A stretch of 9,335 nt of DNA from Rikenellaceae bacterium (GTDB taxonomy: Bacteria; Bacteroidota; Bacteroidia; Bacteroidales; Rikenellaceae): the NCBI GenBank assembly GCA_020859745.1, contig JAJBVQ010000243.1, positions 1 through 9,335 of the forward strand. Reading direction: 5' to 3'. Both the position numbers and the translations under genes were made by a program. Below are positions 1 through 6,471 of the stretch, piece by piece (the stretch's first letter is position 1; the number at the start of each line of letters is the position of its first letter). The notes under the pieces are model-generated. The model saw nothing but the letters and a program-made list of their open reading frames with translations. It did not search any database and was not told the origin of the DNA.

Positions 1-1
1 G

Positions 2-1195
2 AATATCCGTCTGCCGGCGATCGGCATCAACGCCTCGGGCGGGGCGGGTATCCAGGAGGGGGTCAACGCCTTGGCGGGGTATGGCGAGATCTTTTTCCGC
101 AACACGCTTTCCAGCGGGGTGATTCCGCAGATCTCGGTGATCCTGGGGCCGTGTGCGGGGGGCGCGGTCTATTCGCCGGCCCTGACGGACTTCGTGTTCG
201 TGGTGGACAAGATCTCGAAGATGTTCATCACGGGGCCGGAGGTGATCAAGACGGTGCTGGGCGAGGAGATCTCGATGGAGGAGCTGGGCGGCGCGCGCGT
301 GCACTGCGAGCAGACGGGGAACGCCCATTTCTTCGCGGAAACGGAGGAGGAGTGTTTCCAGCAGATCCGCCAGCTGCTCTCGACGATCCCGCAGAACAAC
401 AGCCAACCGGCCGAGCGGACCAATCCGGAAGAGCCGCAGGTTAAGAAGTACAATATCGGTAAGATCGTTCCGGCGGATCCGGCGCAGCCGTACGATGTGC
501 GGGACGTGATCCGCGCGGTGAGCGACGGCAGCGATTTCGTGGAGGTGATGGAGTTGTTCGCGGCCAATATCGTGGTGGGCTTCGGGCGCATCAACGGCGA
601 GACGGTGGGTTTCGTGGCTAACCAGCCGCTGGTGATGGCGGGGGTGCTGGACTGCGATTCGTCGGACAAGGCGGCGCGGTTTATCCGTTTCTGCGACTCG
701 TTCAATGTGCCGCTGGTGACGATCGAGGACTTGCCGGGCTACCTGCCGGGCGTGGATCAGGAGCATGCGGGGGTGATCCGTCACGGGGCGAAGCTGCTTT
801 ATGCGTATTCGGAGGCGACGGTGCCGAAGATCACGGTGATCCTGCGCAAGGCGTATGGCGGCGGCTATATCGCGATGAATTCGCGCCATCTGCGTGCGGA
901 TTTCGTCTTTGCCTGGCCGCAGGCCGAGATCGCTGTGATGGGGCCGGAGGGGGCTGCGAACGTGATCTTCCGCAAGGAGATCATGGAGGCGGAGAATCCG
1001 GAGGAGATGCGCAAGCTCAAAATCCAGGAGTACAAGGACAAGTTCGCCAATCCGTATGTGGCGGCGGCGAAGGGCTATATCGACGCGGTGATCGAACCGG
1101 CGGAAACGCGCAAGTGCCTGATCCATGCGCTCCAGGTGGCGCAGCACAAAACGGTGCTCCGCCCGGAGAAAAAACACGGGATCCCGCCGTTTTAA
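2..1195 (+). CDS. Acyl-CoA carboxylase carboxyltransferase subunit (propionyl-CoA carboxylase beta / methylmalonyl-CoA decarboxylase alpha type), 5'-truncated by window edge
   Basis: About 397 residues are visible; family members are about 510-520 long, so roughly 115-120 N-terminal residues lie before the window. The reading frame is open from base 2, so the TTG at 71 is an internal Leu codon and not a start. The protein carries both halves of a crotonase-fold carboxyltransferase: the GGA.IQEG and GPCAGGAVYSPALTDF segments in the N-half, and EDLPGYLPG, RHGAKLLYAYSEATVPK, RKAYGGGYIAM and WPQAEIAVMGPEGA in the C-half. The family moves a carboxyl group between carboxybiotin and propionyl- or methylmalonyl-CoA in the cytoplasm, in propionate/succinate metabolism. 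The biotin carrier gene downstream on the same strand supports this. Sequence alone does not settle carboxylase versus sodium-pumping decarboxylase; no OadB/OadG gene is in view. Two normally conserved residues near the 5' edge are altered (see findings). Confidence 0.95.
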   Translation, partial: NIRLPAIGINASGGAGIQEGVNALAGYGEIFFRNTLSSGVIPQISVILGPCAGGAVYSPALTDFVFVVDKISKMFITGPEVIKTVLGEEISMEELGGARVHCEQTGNAHFFAETEEECFQQIRQLLSTIPQNNSQPAERTNPEEPQVKKYNIGKIVPADPAQPYDVRDVIRAVSDGSDFVEVMELFAANIVVGFGRINGETVGFVANQPLVMAGVLDCDSSDKAARFIRFCDSFNVPLVTIEDLPGYLPGVDQEHAGVIRHGAKLLYAYSEATVPKITVILRKAYGGGYIAMNSRHLRADFVFAWPQAEIAVMGPEGAANVIFRKEIMEAENPEEMRKLKIQEYKDKFANPYVAAAKGYIDAVIEPAETRKCLIHALQVAQHKTVLRPEKKHGIPPF

Positions 1196-1197
1196 CC

Positions 1198-1498
1198 GAT
1201 CTCTTATTTTGCATGGTACCGAAGGGTACGACCGTTTTTTAACGGCCCCATTGGGTCTTTCCGGGTGTAACGATCCGCTGCGGCGGCGAGCGTCGCGAGC
1301 CGCGCAGGCCGGAGCCCCCCCGGCGAAGGCCTGCAACTGCGCTTCGCTTGTTGCGGCCTCGTTGGCTCCGGCCTTTGCAACCCAAAGCGGATGACTGCGG
1401 AGCCTGTGTATACCGGGTAGATACAGCCCGGAAGCCCAACGGGCCCGCTTTTTACGAAAAGCGGCAGTTTTCTGCGGGTACGTACAAATAAGAGATCA
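1198..1498. repeat. 301-bp imperfect palindromic element with 12-bp terminal inverted repeats (MITE-like or structured RNA)
   Basis: This fills almost the whole gap between the carboxyltransferase and biotin carrier genes. The ends are perfect inverted repeats: GATCTCTTATTT at 1198-1209 and its complement at 1487-1498. A second pair of arms, about 27 nt and mostly matching, lies at 1243-1270 and 1421-1447. Inside are ATCCGC/GCGGAT (1273-1278 with 1387-1392) and GGCCGGAGCC/GGCTCCGGCC (1307-1316 with 1364-1373). Small hairpins sit near both ends: GTACC/GGTAC (1216-1229), CCGTT/AACGG (1232-1245) and CGCTTTT/AAAAGCG (1446-1463). Nested arms in register make the whole stretch foldable as one long stem. 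No target-site duplication is evident outside the ends. Open frames here look non-coding. It may be a non-autonomous mobile repeat or a conserved RNA structure; being a dispersed genomic repeat is an inference. Confidence 0.7.
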
Positions 1499-1515
1499 AT
1501 AAAAGAGAAGAGATT

Positions 1516-1845
1516 ATGAGTAATAAAAAAGAAGCGGCGCCGCAGTACGAGAGCCTGTCCACCCGGCACGGGACGTACCAGACCACGCTGAGCGCCAAAT
1601 ATAAGAACCGTACGCCGTGGCACGCCAAAGACCCGCGGCAGGTCATCTCCTTCATTCCCGGCACCATCACCACCATCGACGTGAGAGTCGGCGACCAGGT
1701 GAAGGAAGGGGACGTACTGCTGACCTTCAAAGCCATGAAAATGCACAACACCTACCGCTCGCCCGTGGGGGGTAAGGTGGCGAAGATCCATGTCGCCGAA
1801 GGCGAAGTAGTGCCCAAGGGAGTGCTGCTGCTCGAATTCGAGTAA
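1516..1845 (+). CDS. Biotin carboxyl carrier protein (biotin/lipoyl attachment domain), 109 aa
   Basis: A small cytoplasmic carrier for carboxylated biotin. Residues about 41-109 form the barrel-sandwich biotinyl domain: an IPGTITTIDVRVGDQVKEGD strand pair, then FKAMKMHN with Lys75 as the predicted biotinylated lysine in AMKM, then SPVGGKVAKIHVAEGEVV. The lysine is 34 residues from the C-terminus, the usual spacing. Residues 1-40 are polar and probably a flexible linker or subunit-docking segment. Most homologues have Glu before AMKM; here it is Lys72. The ATG at 1516 is preceded by the purine-rich run AAAAGAGAAGAGA rather than a clear Shine-Dalgarno core, as is usual in Bacteroidetes. It lies 320 bp after the carboxyltransferase gene on the same strand and is the expected partner. 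Biotin carboxylase and membrane decarboxylase subunits are not visible, so the full complex cannot be named. Confidence 0.93.
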   Translation: MSNKKEAAPQYESLSTRHGTYQTTLSAKYKNRTPWHAKDPRQVISFIPGTITTIDVRVGDQVKEGDVLLTFKAMKMHNTYRSPVGGKVAKIHVAEGEVVPKGVLLLEFE

Positions 1846-1875
1846 TTTCCTTTTCGGAAAGCCCGGTAATTGTTC

Positions 1876-1909
1876 GGGGCGGATTCTGGTTCCAGAATCC
1901 GCCCCGCGC
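1876..1909 (+). terminator. Strong hairpin terminator after the biotin carrier gene
   Basis: A perfect 14-bp inverted repeat (GGGGCGGATTCTGG at 1876-1889 with its complement at 1892-1905) is followed by GCGCTTTTATT. It begins 31 bp after the carrier stop and ends 6 bp before the stop codon of the convergent gene, so it can serve the plus strand and may also stall the minus-strand transcript. The T-run on the plus side is short and offset from the stem. Confidence 0.75.
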
Positions 1910-1911
1910 TT

Positions 1912-2673
1912 TTATTCCGCTTTCAGGTACGCCGTGAACTCCGGGAACGCCCGCCACAGCGGTTCCGTCCTCAGCCACAGCCTCCGCGCCTCCGCAGCCG
2001 CCGTCGGACGCTTCGACTCGATGTCGGCCAGGTATTCCGGCGAGATTTCATGCTCGGCGGCCGTCCACTCTTTGTAAAGCGCCGGATCGTCCCGCCGCAT
2101 CGTTTCCCGGATCGGGGCCGTGGGTTCCGCCGTCCGGCGGAATCCCGCCCAGTAAGCGGCCAGCCGGGTCGCAAGCGCATCCGCCGGAAGCAGAGCAGCC
2201 GTTTCGTCGAACAGTTCCCACTCCTCCAACGCCGCGTAACAGAAAGCCAACAGCTCCGAAGCGTTCATGTGATCCTCCGGATCGCGGTCCGCCAGCAGTT
2301 CCAGCATAGCCGTCGCCATCTCGAAATCGCCGATCATAAAATGATCCGCCGCCGAATCGTAAACCATCGAAAGGGCCCCGGCCGTGTAAGGGTCTTCCCA
2401 GTCGAGCGTCAACAGATCGTCGTCCGTTTCGTCCAGCAAGTCCGAAACCAGCATGCAGCCGTCGAGCCTGAGCTGGCAGGCTTCTCCGATCCTGCCACCG
2501 GCGGTCAGCCGGTCGGCAAGCAGCTCGCGCGCCGCAAAATGCGCCGGATTGGCCGCCAAGATTTCCCGCAGTCTATTTTCGTCCGCGTTTTCGGGCAGAC
2601 GGTGTGCGGCCCGCGCCGGAACGAGTTTATATACGGTGTCGATGACGGGTTCGAGGCGAAGCGGATTTTTCAT
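1912..2673 (-). CDS. TPR-like alpha-helical repeat protein, function unknown, 253 aa
   Basis: A soluble, acidic, Ala/Leu/Glu-rich protein with no signal peptide or membrane segment. Helical pairs resembling tetratricopeptide repeats can be seen: HFAARELLADRLTAGGRIGEA (about residues 44-65), DSAADHFMIGDFEMATAMLELLADRDPEDH (about 104-133) and the following LLAFCYAALEEWELFDETAALL. Such repeats usually mediate protein binding; no catalytic motif is recognised. The frame is open further upstream to an ATG at 2730, but the ATG at 2673 is preferred. A TAnnTTTG element for this strand (TATCTTTG, 2707 down to 2700) would start transcription near 2694, after the upstream ATG, and the extra codons would cover the tRNA promoter on the other strand. 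The gene is convergent with the biotin carrier gene and divergent from tRNA-Arg. Confidence 0.8.
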   Translation of the reverse strand: MKNPLRLEPVIDTVYKLVPARAAHRLPENADENRLREILAANPAHFAARELLADRLTAGGRIGEACQLRLDGCMLVSDLLDETDDDLLTLDWEDPYTAGALSMVYDSAADHFMIGDFEMATAMLELLADRDPEDHMNASELLAFCYAALEEWELFDETAALLPADALATRLAAYWAGFRRTAEPTAPIRETMRRDDPALYKEWTAAEHEISPEYLADIESKRPTAAAEARRLWLRTEPLWRAFPEFTAYLKAE

Positions 2674-2699
2674 GGTTGTGAGGATCTCGGTTACGGCGG

Positions 2700-2707
2700 C
2701 AAAGATA
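2700..2707 (-). promoter_or_regulatory. Bacteroidetes -7 element for the TPR-like gene
   Basis: Read on the minus strand, 2707 to 2700 is TATCTTTG, an exact match to TAnnTTTG, 26 bases upstream of the chosen ATG. No good TTTG -33 box is found at the usual distance, so support is moderate. Together with the tRNA promoter it makes a compact divergent promoter region. Confidence 0.45.
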
Positions 2708-2715
2708 GCGACCGA

Positions 2716-2747
2716 TTTGGAAACCAGCACGCGAAATGTTACTTTTG
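2716..2747 (+). promoter_or_regulatory. Promoter of tRNA-Arg (Bacteroidetes sigma-ABfr type)
   Basis: TTTG at 2716-2719 and TACTTTTG at 2740-2747 match the TTTG / TAnnTTTG consensus with a 20-nt spacer, within the known 19-21 range. Initiation would fall a few bases before the mature tRNA 5' end at 2759. Confidence 0.8.
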
Positions 2748-2758
2748 CACCCGACGAC

Positions 2759-2832
2759 GGTCCCGTAGCTCAGTTGGATAGAGCAACAGATTTCTAATCT
2801 GTCGGCCACAGGTTCGAATCCTGTCGGGATCA
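2759..2832 (+). tRNA. tRNA-Arg (anticodon TCT)
   Basis: A full cloverleaf can be drawn. The acceptor arm is GGTCCCG with CGGGATC (one G-U pair). The D-arm has GCTC/GAGC stems. The anticodon stem ACAGA/TCTGT encloses the loop TTTCTAA with TCT at 2793-2795. The T-arm is ACAGG-TTCGAAT-CCTGT, and the discriminator base is A2832. Anticodon UCU reads the AGA/AGG arginine codons. CCA is not encoded and would be added after transcription. It has its own promoter upstream and a terminator about 70 bp downstream. Confidence 0.97.
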
Positions 2833-2880
2833 CAAAAGGCGGACACTCTTAAGCGAACCGGTTTAAAGTGTTATTAAGGG

Positions 2881-2907
2881 GATTAAAGGGATTAAAGGGA
2901 TAAACGG
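2881..2907 (+). repeat. Short 9-bp tandem repeat between tRNA and terminator
   Basis: Two exact copies of GATTAAAGG (2881-2889, 2890-2898) are followed by a diverged third, GATAAACGG (2899-2907), which runs into the terminator stem. It would lie in the trailer removed from the tRNA precursor. No function is evident. Confidence 0.6.
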
Positions 2908-2935
2908 GGATCGTATGGACGATCTCCGTTTTTTT
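2904..2935 (+). terminator. Rho-independent terminator of tRNA-Arg
   Basis: An 11-bp stem, ACGGGGATCGT (2904-2914) with ACGATCTCCGT (2919-2929) including one G-U pair, and the loop ATGG are followed directly by seven T residues (2929-2935). This is a classic intrinsic terminator. Confidence 0.9.
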
Positions 2936-3226
2936 ATGCCGGATTCCGTAGTCAGGGTAGGTTCCGGGTAAAACATTTCACCGGAAACGGCAGTCTGTCG
3001 CATCCCGGTTCAGCCGCATAGACGTGAGTCGCTTTGAAGGCATCGCAAATGACGGAGCCTCCGGTATATCCGGCAGACATATGCCGCACCGAAGGAGCGG
3101 CAATGTACCGACGGAATCCTGTGTATATAAAGGTATTATTTTGCCGGTTGCCGGCAGGTGAATCGGAATGAAAATCTTAAATTCGCGGAACTACTAACAC
3201 CTTTTTAGAACCAGTCCGTCAAGCAT
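2936..3226. other. Intergenic leader upstream of the GH3 gene; no gene seen
   Basis: This 291-bp gap has no convincing open frame. Small dyads are visible: TTCCGG/CCGGAA near 2959-2990, CCGG-TATAT-CCGG near 3060-3073, and overlapping GCCGG copies near 3143-3156. A possible but imperfect -7 element (TATTATTTTG, 3134-3143, with the wrong inner spacing for TAnnTTTG) lies about 84 bp before the GH3 start. No matching -33 box was found, so the GH3 promoter is not firmly located. Confidence 0.5.
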
Positions 3227-5815
3227 ATGGCACACACCATCGTCAGCCTTACGAGCGCCGCGTTTCTGCTGTTGGCAGGAGTATCGGCCGAAGCACAGCA
3301 AACCCCGCCTTACAAAAATCCGCTCCTGCCCACCGAAGTGCGGGTCGACGACCTGCTCGGCAGGATGACCCTGGATGAGAAAATCGCGCAGATCAGGCAT
3401 CTCCACTCGTGGGATATATTCAACGGGGCGCAGTTGGACAAAGCGAAACTGGAAAAAATGTGCGCCGGGGGCGGATATGGCTTTTTTGAAGGTTTCCCGC
3501 TGTCTGCCGCCGACTGCCGCAGGAACTTCCGTGAGATACAAACCTATCTGGTGGAAAAGACCCGGCTGGGTATTCCCGGTTTTCCGGTAGCCGAGTCACT
3601 GCACGGGGTCGTGCAGGACGGCGCCACCATTTTCCCCCAGAATATCGCCCTGGGAAGCACGTTCGATCCGGAGTTGGCCTATCAGAAAACCAAACATATC
3701 GCAGGAGAGCTGAATACGATGGGTGTCAAGCAAGTGCTGGCCCCCTGCATCGACGTGGTGCGCGACCTGCGTTGGGGACGGGTCGAAGAGTCCTTCGGCG
3801 AAGACCCGTTCCTCTGTTCGGTGATGGGAATTGCCGAAGTGAAAGGCTACACGGATCACGGCATCTCGCCGATGCTCAAGCATTACGGGCCTCACGGCAA
3901 CCCGACGGGGGGGCTGAATCTCGCCTCGGTGGAGTGCGGCGTGCGCGATCTCTTCGACATTTACCTGAAACCGTTCGAGGCCGTGGTGGCCGAAACCCCG
4001 GTTATGGCTGTTATGTCCAGCTACAACTCCTGGAACCGGATCCCGAATTCGGCCTCCCGGTTCATGCTGACCGATATTCTCCGGGATAAATACGGTTTTC
4101 GCGGCTACGTCTATTCGGATTGGGGGGTGATCGACATGCTGGAGTATTTCCACAAAACCGCCGCGAATAAATTCGAGGCCGCCAGTCAGGCGATCACCGC
4201 GGGGCTGGATGTCGAGGCTTCCAGCAACTGTTACCCCGCGCTGAAAGAGAAGGTGCTCAGCGGGGAGTTCGACGTTCGCTATATCGACCAGGCGGTCAGG
4301 CGCGTGCTGCGGGCCAAGATCGAAACGGGGCTTTTCGAAGACCCTTATCTGGAGCGTACGGCCTTCCGGCTGCCGCTCCGTGCCCGCGAGAGCGTTGAGC
4401 TGTCGCGCCGGATCGCGGACGAATCGACTGTACTGTTGAAAAACGACGGGGGCTTACTGCCGTTGGATGCCGGATGGCTCAAGTCCATTGCGGTGCTCGG
4501 CCCGAACGCCGACCAGGTGCAGTTCGGGGACTACACCTGGAGCAAAAGCAATGCCGACGGGGTGACGCCTTTGCAGGGAATCCGCAACCTGCTGGGCGAT
4601 AAAGTGGAGGTGAATTATGCGAAAGGCTGCTCCATCACCTCGCGCGACACGGCCGGTATTGCGGAGGCTGTGGCCCTGGCGCGGCGAAGCGATGCGGCGG
4701 TTATCTTCGTCGGGAGCTCGAGCGCGGCTTTCGTCCGCCAGAATGCCGAATCGCCGACCAGCGGCGAGGGGATCGACCTGAACGACATCTCCCTGACCGG
4801 TGCGCAGGAACAACTGATCCGCGCGGTTCACGCCACCGGAAAACCGGTGGTGGTCGTTCTCGTTGCGGGCAAGCCGTTCGCTATCCCGTGGGTGAAGGAG
4901 CATATCCCTGCCGTGCTGGCGCAGTGGTATGCCGGAGAACAGGAGGGGAATTCGATCGCGGATATCCTGTTCGGCAAGGTGAACCCTTCCGGGAAACTTA
5001 CGTTCTCTTTTCCGCAGAGTACCGGGCATCTGCCTGCCTACTACAATTACCTGCCCACCGACAAGGGGTATTACCACGCGCCGGGATCGTATGAAAAGCC
5101 CGGCCGGGATTATGTTTTCGCCAGCCCGGCTCCCCTGTGGGCGTTCGGCCACGGTCTGAGCTATACGGACTTCGAATACCTGGACGCCGCGACGGATAAG
5201 GCGAATTACCAGCCTTACGACACGATCCGGATTCGTGTCCGGCTGAAGAATACCGGTAAGATGACCGGCAAGGAGGTGGTGCAGGCGTATGTTCGCGACG
5301 TGGTCAGCACGGTGGTGACGCCGGTCAAACAGCTGAAAGGCTTCACGAAGCTCGAAGCGGCGCCCGGAGAGGTGGTTGAGGGCGAAATCGGCATTCCGGT
5401 CAGCGAACTTTACCTGACCGATGACAGCGGGAACCGTTACCTGGAGCCGGGAGCGTTCGAAATGCAGGTCGGAACCGCTTCCGACCGGATTTATTTTACC
5501 TTGCCTGTCGAGGTGGGTACCCGCGAGGGTGGAGATGCCGTTGTGCGGCAGCCGGAAATAAAAGCGGCGGCCGGTACGGGGAAAACGATCGGGGTGAAGG
5601 GTGTCGTGCGCGATGTTCAGGCGACCCCGGTCGGAGGGGTGCGGGTCGCAGTGAAAGGCTCGAATGCGGGTGCGGTTACAGCGCCGGACGGAACCTATTC
5701 GCTGAAAACGAAGGATAATGCAATCCTCACCTTCTCAAAAAAGGGTTTCTCGACCCGGGAGATCGCTGTCGGGGGCCAGTCGGATATCAATGTGCAGCTG
5801 GTTGCCGGGGAATAA
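3227..5815 (+). CDS. Secreted glycoside hydrolase family 3 beta-glycosidase with C-terminal carboxypeptidase-regulatory-like domain, 862 aa
   Basis: An exported exo-acting beta-glycosidase (beta-glucosidase/beta-xylosidase class) expected to release terminal sugars from oligosaccharides in the periplasm or at the cell surface. Residues 1-23 are a signal peptide (hydrophobic core, AEA|QQ cleavage), unusual in having His but no Lys/Arg in its n-region. An in-frame stop at 3206 leaves ATG 3227 as the first start. The GH3 N-terminal barrel covers about 35-330, with WGRVEESFGEDP, Lys218-His219 and the nucleophile Asp298 in VYSDWG. The C-terminal GH3 domain covers about 399-640, with STVLLKNDGGLLPL and GEG.D at Glu514 as candidate acid/base. 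FGHGLSYT leads into an Fn3-like domain (about 655-765). Residues about 786-862 (GVVRD..ATPVGGVRVAVKGS.. DGTYSLK..LTFSKKGF) match the fold common at SusC N-termini. The sugar specificity cannot be read from sequence. No SusC/SusD genes are adjacent, and its own terminator follows. Confidence 0.95.
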   Translation: MAHTIVSLTSAAFLLLAGVSAEAQQTPPYKNPLLPTEVRVDDLLGRMTLDEKIAQIRHLHSWDIFNGAQLDKAKLEKMCAGGGYGFFEGFPLSAADCRRNFREIQTYLVEKTRLGIPGFPVAESLHGVVQDGATIFPQNIALGSTFDPELAYQKTKHIAGELNTMGVKQVLAPCIDVVRDLRWGRVEESFGEDPFLCSVMGIAEVKGYTDHGISPMLKHYGPHGNPTGGLNLASVECGVRDLFDIYLKPFEAVVAETPVMAVMSSYNSWNRIPNSASRFMLTDILRDKYGFRGYVYSDWGVIDMLEYFHKTAANKFEAASQAITAGLDVEASSNCYPALKEKVLSGEFDVRYIDQAVRRVLRAKIETGLFEDPYLERTAFRLPLRARESVELSRRIADESTVLLKNDGGLLPLDAGWLKSIAVLGPNADQVQFGDYTWSKSNADGVTPLQGIRNLLGDKVEVNYAKGCSITSRDTAGIAEAVALARRSDAAVIFVGSSSAAFVRQNAESPTSGEGIDLNDISLTGAQEQLIRAVHATGKPVVVVLVAGKPFAIPWVKEHIPAVLAQWYAGEQEGNSIADILFGKVNPSGKLTFSFPQSTGHLPAYYNYLPTDKGYYHAPGSYEKPGRDYVFASPAPLWAFGHGLSYTDFEYLDAATDKANYQPYDTIRIRVRLKNTGKMTGKEVVQAYVRDVVSTVVTPVKQLKGFTKLEAAPGEVVEGEIGIPVSELYLTDDSGNRYLEPGAFEMQVGTASDRIYFTLPVEVGTREGGDAVVRQPEIKAAAGTGKTIGVKGVVRDVQATPVGGVRVAVKGSNAGAVTAPDGTYSLKTKDNAILTFSKKGFSTREIAVGGQSDINVQLVAGE

Positions 5816-5861
5816 CCGGGACGGAATCCGCCGACCGGGTGAAAGCGGGAGGTGAGGCAAT

Positions 5862-5889
5862 AACCGCTCCTTTAGGGAGCGGTTTTTTT
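5862..5889 (+). terminator. Rho-independent terminator of the GH3 gene
   Basis: A 9-bp stem, AACCGCTCC (5862-5870) with GGAGCGGTT (5876-5884), and the loop TTTAG are followed by a seven-base T tract ending at 5889. It lies 47 bp after the GH3 stop codon. Confidence 0.9.
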
Positions 5890-6408
5890 CGGTTGCATAT
5901 TTTGGCCGGTCGCTGTTTCTGTTGTCCGGGATCTCACTGTCATCGCTGCCCGGAGTACGGGTGTGTTCGTTGATATACGACCCGCAAGGTTGTAATCCCC
6001 GATCTTCTTTCTCGTTTGCGGGTCATGGAACTTCGCGGTTCCGGTGTGAACTCAACCGGAAAATCGACGTGATTTGTATAGTATCGACATTTTCAATATT
6101 CTTTCATTCAGCCCCTGTGTGTCAGGCCGTAACGTCATAATTAAAGGTCCCCCGGTAAGTCCGGGGGACCTGATAGATAGACACCGATAACAATATGACA
6201 TAAATTCTTATATAAAGTCATATTACGCCGTCCGATAATAAATGAATCGTAACCCCGGTAGATACGGTGATTTTTGAGATTACTGGCTAAATATAGGAAG
6301 GAAGAAATCGAAAAACAATATTTTTAGACAGTTTTCTATTATATGTCATATCCGGCTAATTTTTGTATTGCAAATCCCGGGTGTGATAGCGGAACTCGTT
6401 AAAAATAT
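5890..6408. other. Gene-poor intergenic region with several inverted repeats
   Basis: No credible coding sequence was found on either strand; the longest plus frame (TTG start at 5922, 72 codons) has no recognisable features. Visible structure: GACCCGCAA/TTGCGGGTC (5979-5987 with 6016-6024), TTCCGGT/ACCGGAA (6039-6045 with 6055-6061), a strong hairpin at 6145-6171, and AATATGAC/GTCATATT (6192-6199 with 6217-6224). GTCATA recurs at 6134, 6217 and 6345. From about 6172 the base composition shifts to clearly AT-rich, unlike the GC-rich genes around it. It could be decayed sequence, an insertion boundary, or hold a small RNA. Confidence 0.45.
6145..6171 (-). terminator. Strong hairpin, possible backup terminator for leftward transcription
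   Basis: An 11-bp perfect stem, AGGTCCCCCGG (6145-6155) with CCGGGGGACCT (6161-6171), and the loop TAAGT. Read leftward it is followed by TTTAATTAT, a modest U-rich tail; rightward it is followed by GATAGATAG. It lies about 300 bp beyond the stop of the leftward repressor gene, so it may be a second barrier or belong to an unseen RNA. Confidence 0.45.
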
Positions 6409-6441
6409 AAGAGGAACAGTCCTTGACGGATTGTTCCTCTT
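6409..6441 (-). terminator. Intrinsic terminator of the XRE/S24 repressor gene
   Basis: A 14-bp stem (6409-6422 with 6428-6441, one mismatch or wobble, 5-nt loop) sits 30 bp beyond the repressor stop codon. Read leftward, the stem AAGAGGAACAATCC...TTCCTCTT is followed by ATATTTTTAAC, giving the U-rich tail of a leftward terminator. On the plus strand no T-run follows. Confidence 0.8.
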
Positions 6442-6471
6442 CATGTGTACCGGGGTAGGAATTTATTATTT

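Noticed and set aside
1239..1439. Possible small Arg-rich protein (66 codons, minus) inside the palindromic element
   Set aside because: The frame is confined to a nested inverted repeat, its composition follows the repeat, and no start signal is seen.
1204..1791. Minus-strand open frame of 195 codons across the palindromic element and the biotin carrier gene
   Set aside because: It overlaps a clearly real gene (the AMKM biotin domain) on the other strand, and its remainder is low-complexity Arg/Gly/Ser sequence from the repeat.
1870..2781. Plus-strand 303-codon open frame opposite the TPR-like gene
   Set aside because: The translation is Arg/Gln/Pro-rich without domains and runs into the tRNA; the minus strand gives a normal helical protein.
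2759..2832. tRNA-Arg considered as an integration site for the phage-like pair
   Set aside because: No second copy of the tRNA 3' end was noticed in the window, no integrase is present, and the GH3 gene lies between the tRNA and the phage-like genes.
2881..2907. Short tandem repeats considered as a CRISPR or regulatory array
   Set aside because: Only two exact 9-bp copies and one diverged copy, with no spacers; best seen as a minor repeat in the tRNA trailer.
3129..3143. AAAGGTATTAT shared with the region upstream of the lipobox gene (about 7260-7270), considered as a common regulatory site
   Set aside because: It is a single short AT-rich match; at 7260 it coincides with a leftward -7 element, while no equivalent leftward gene exists at 3129.
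5922..6140. 72-codon plus-strand frame in the GH3-repressor gap
   Set aside because: TTG start, no promoter, unremarkable composition and overlap with several inverted repeats; not a supported gene.
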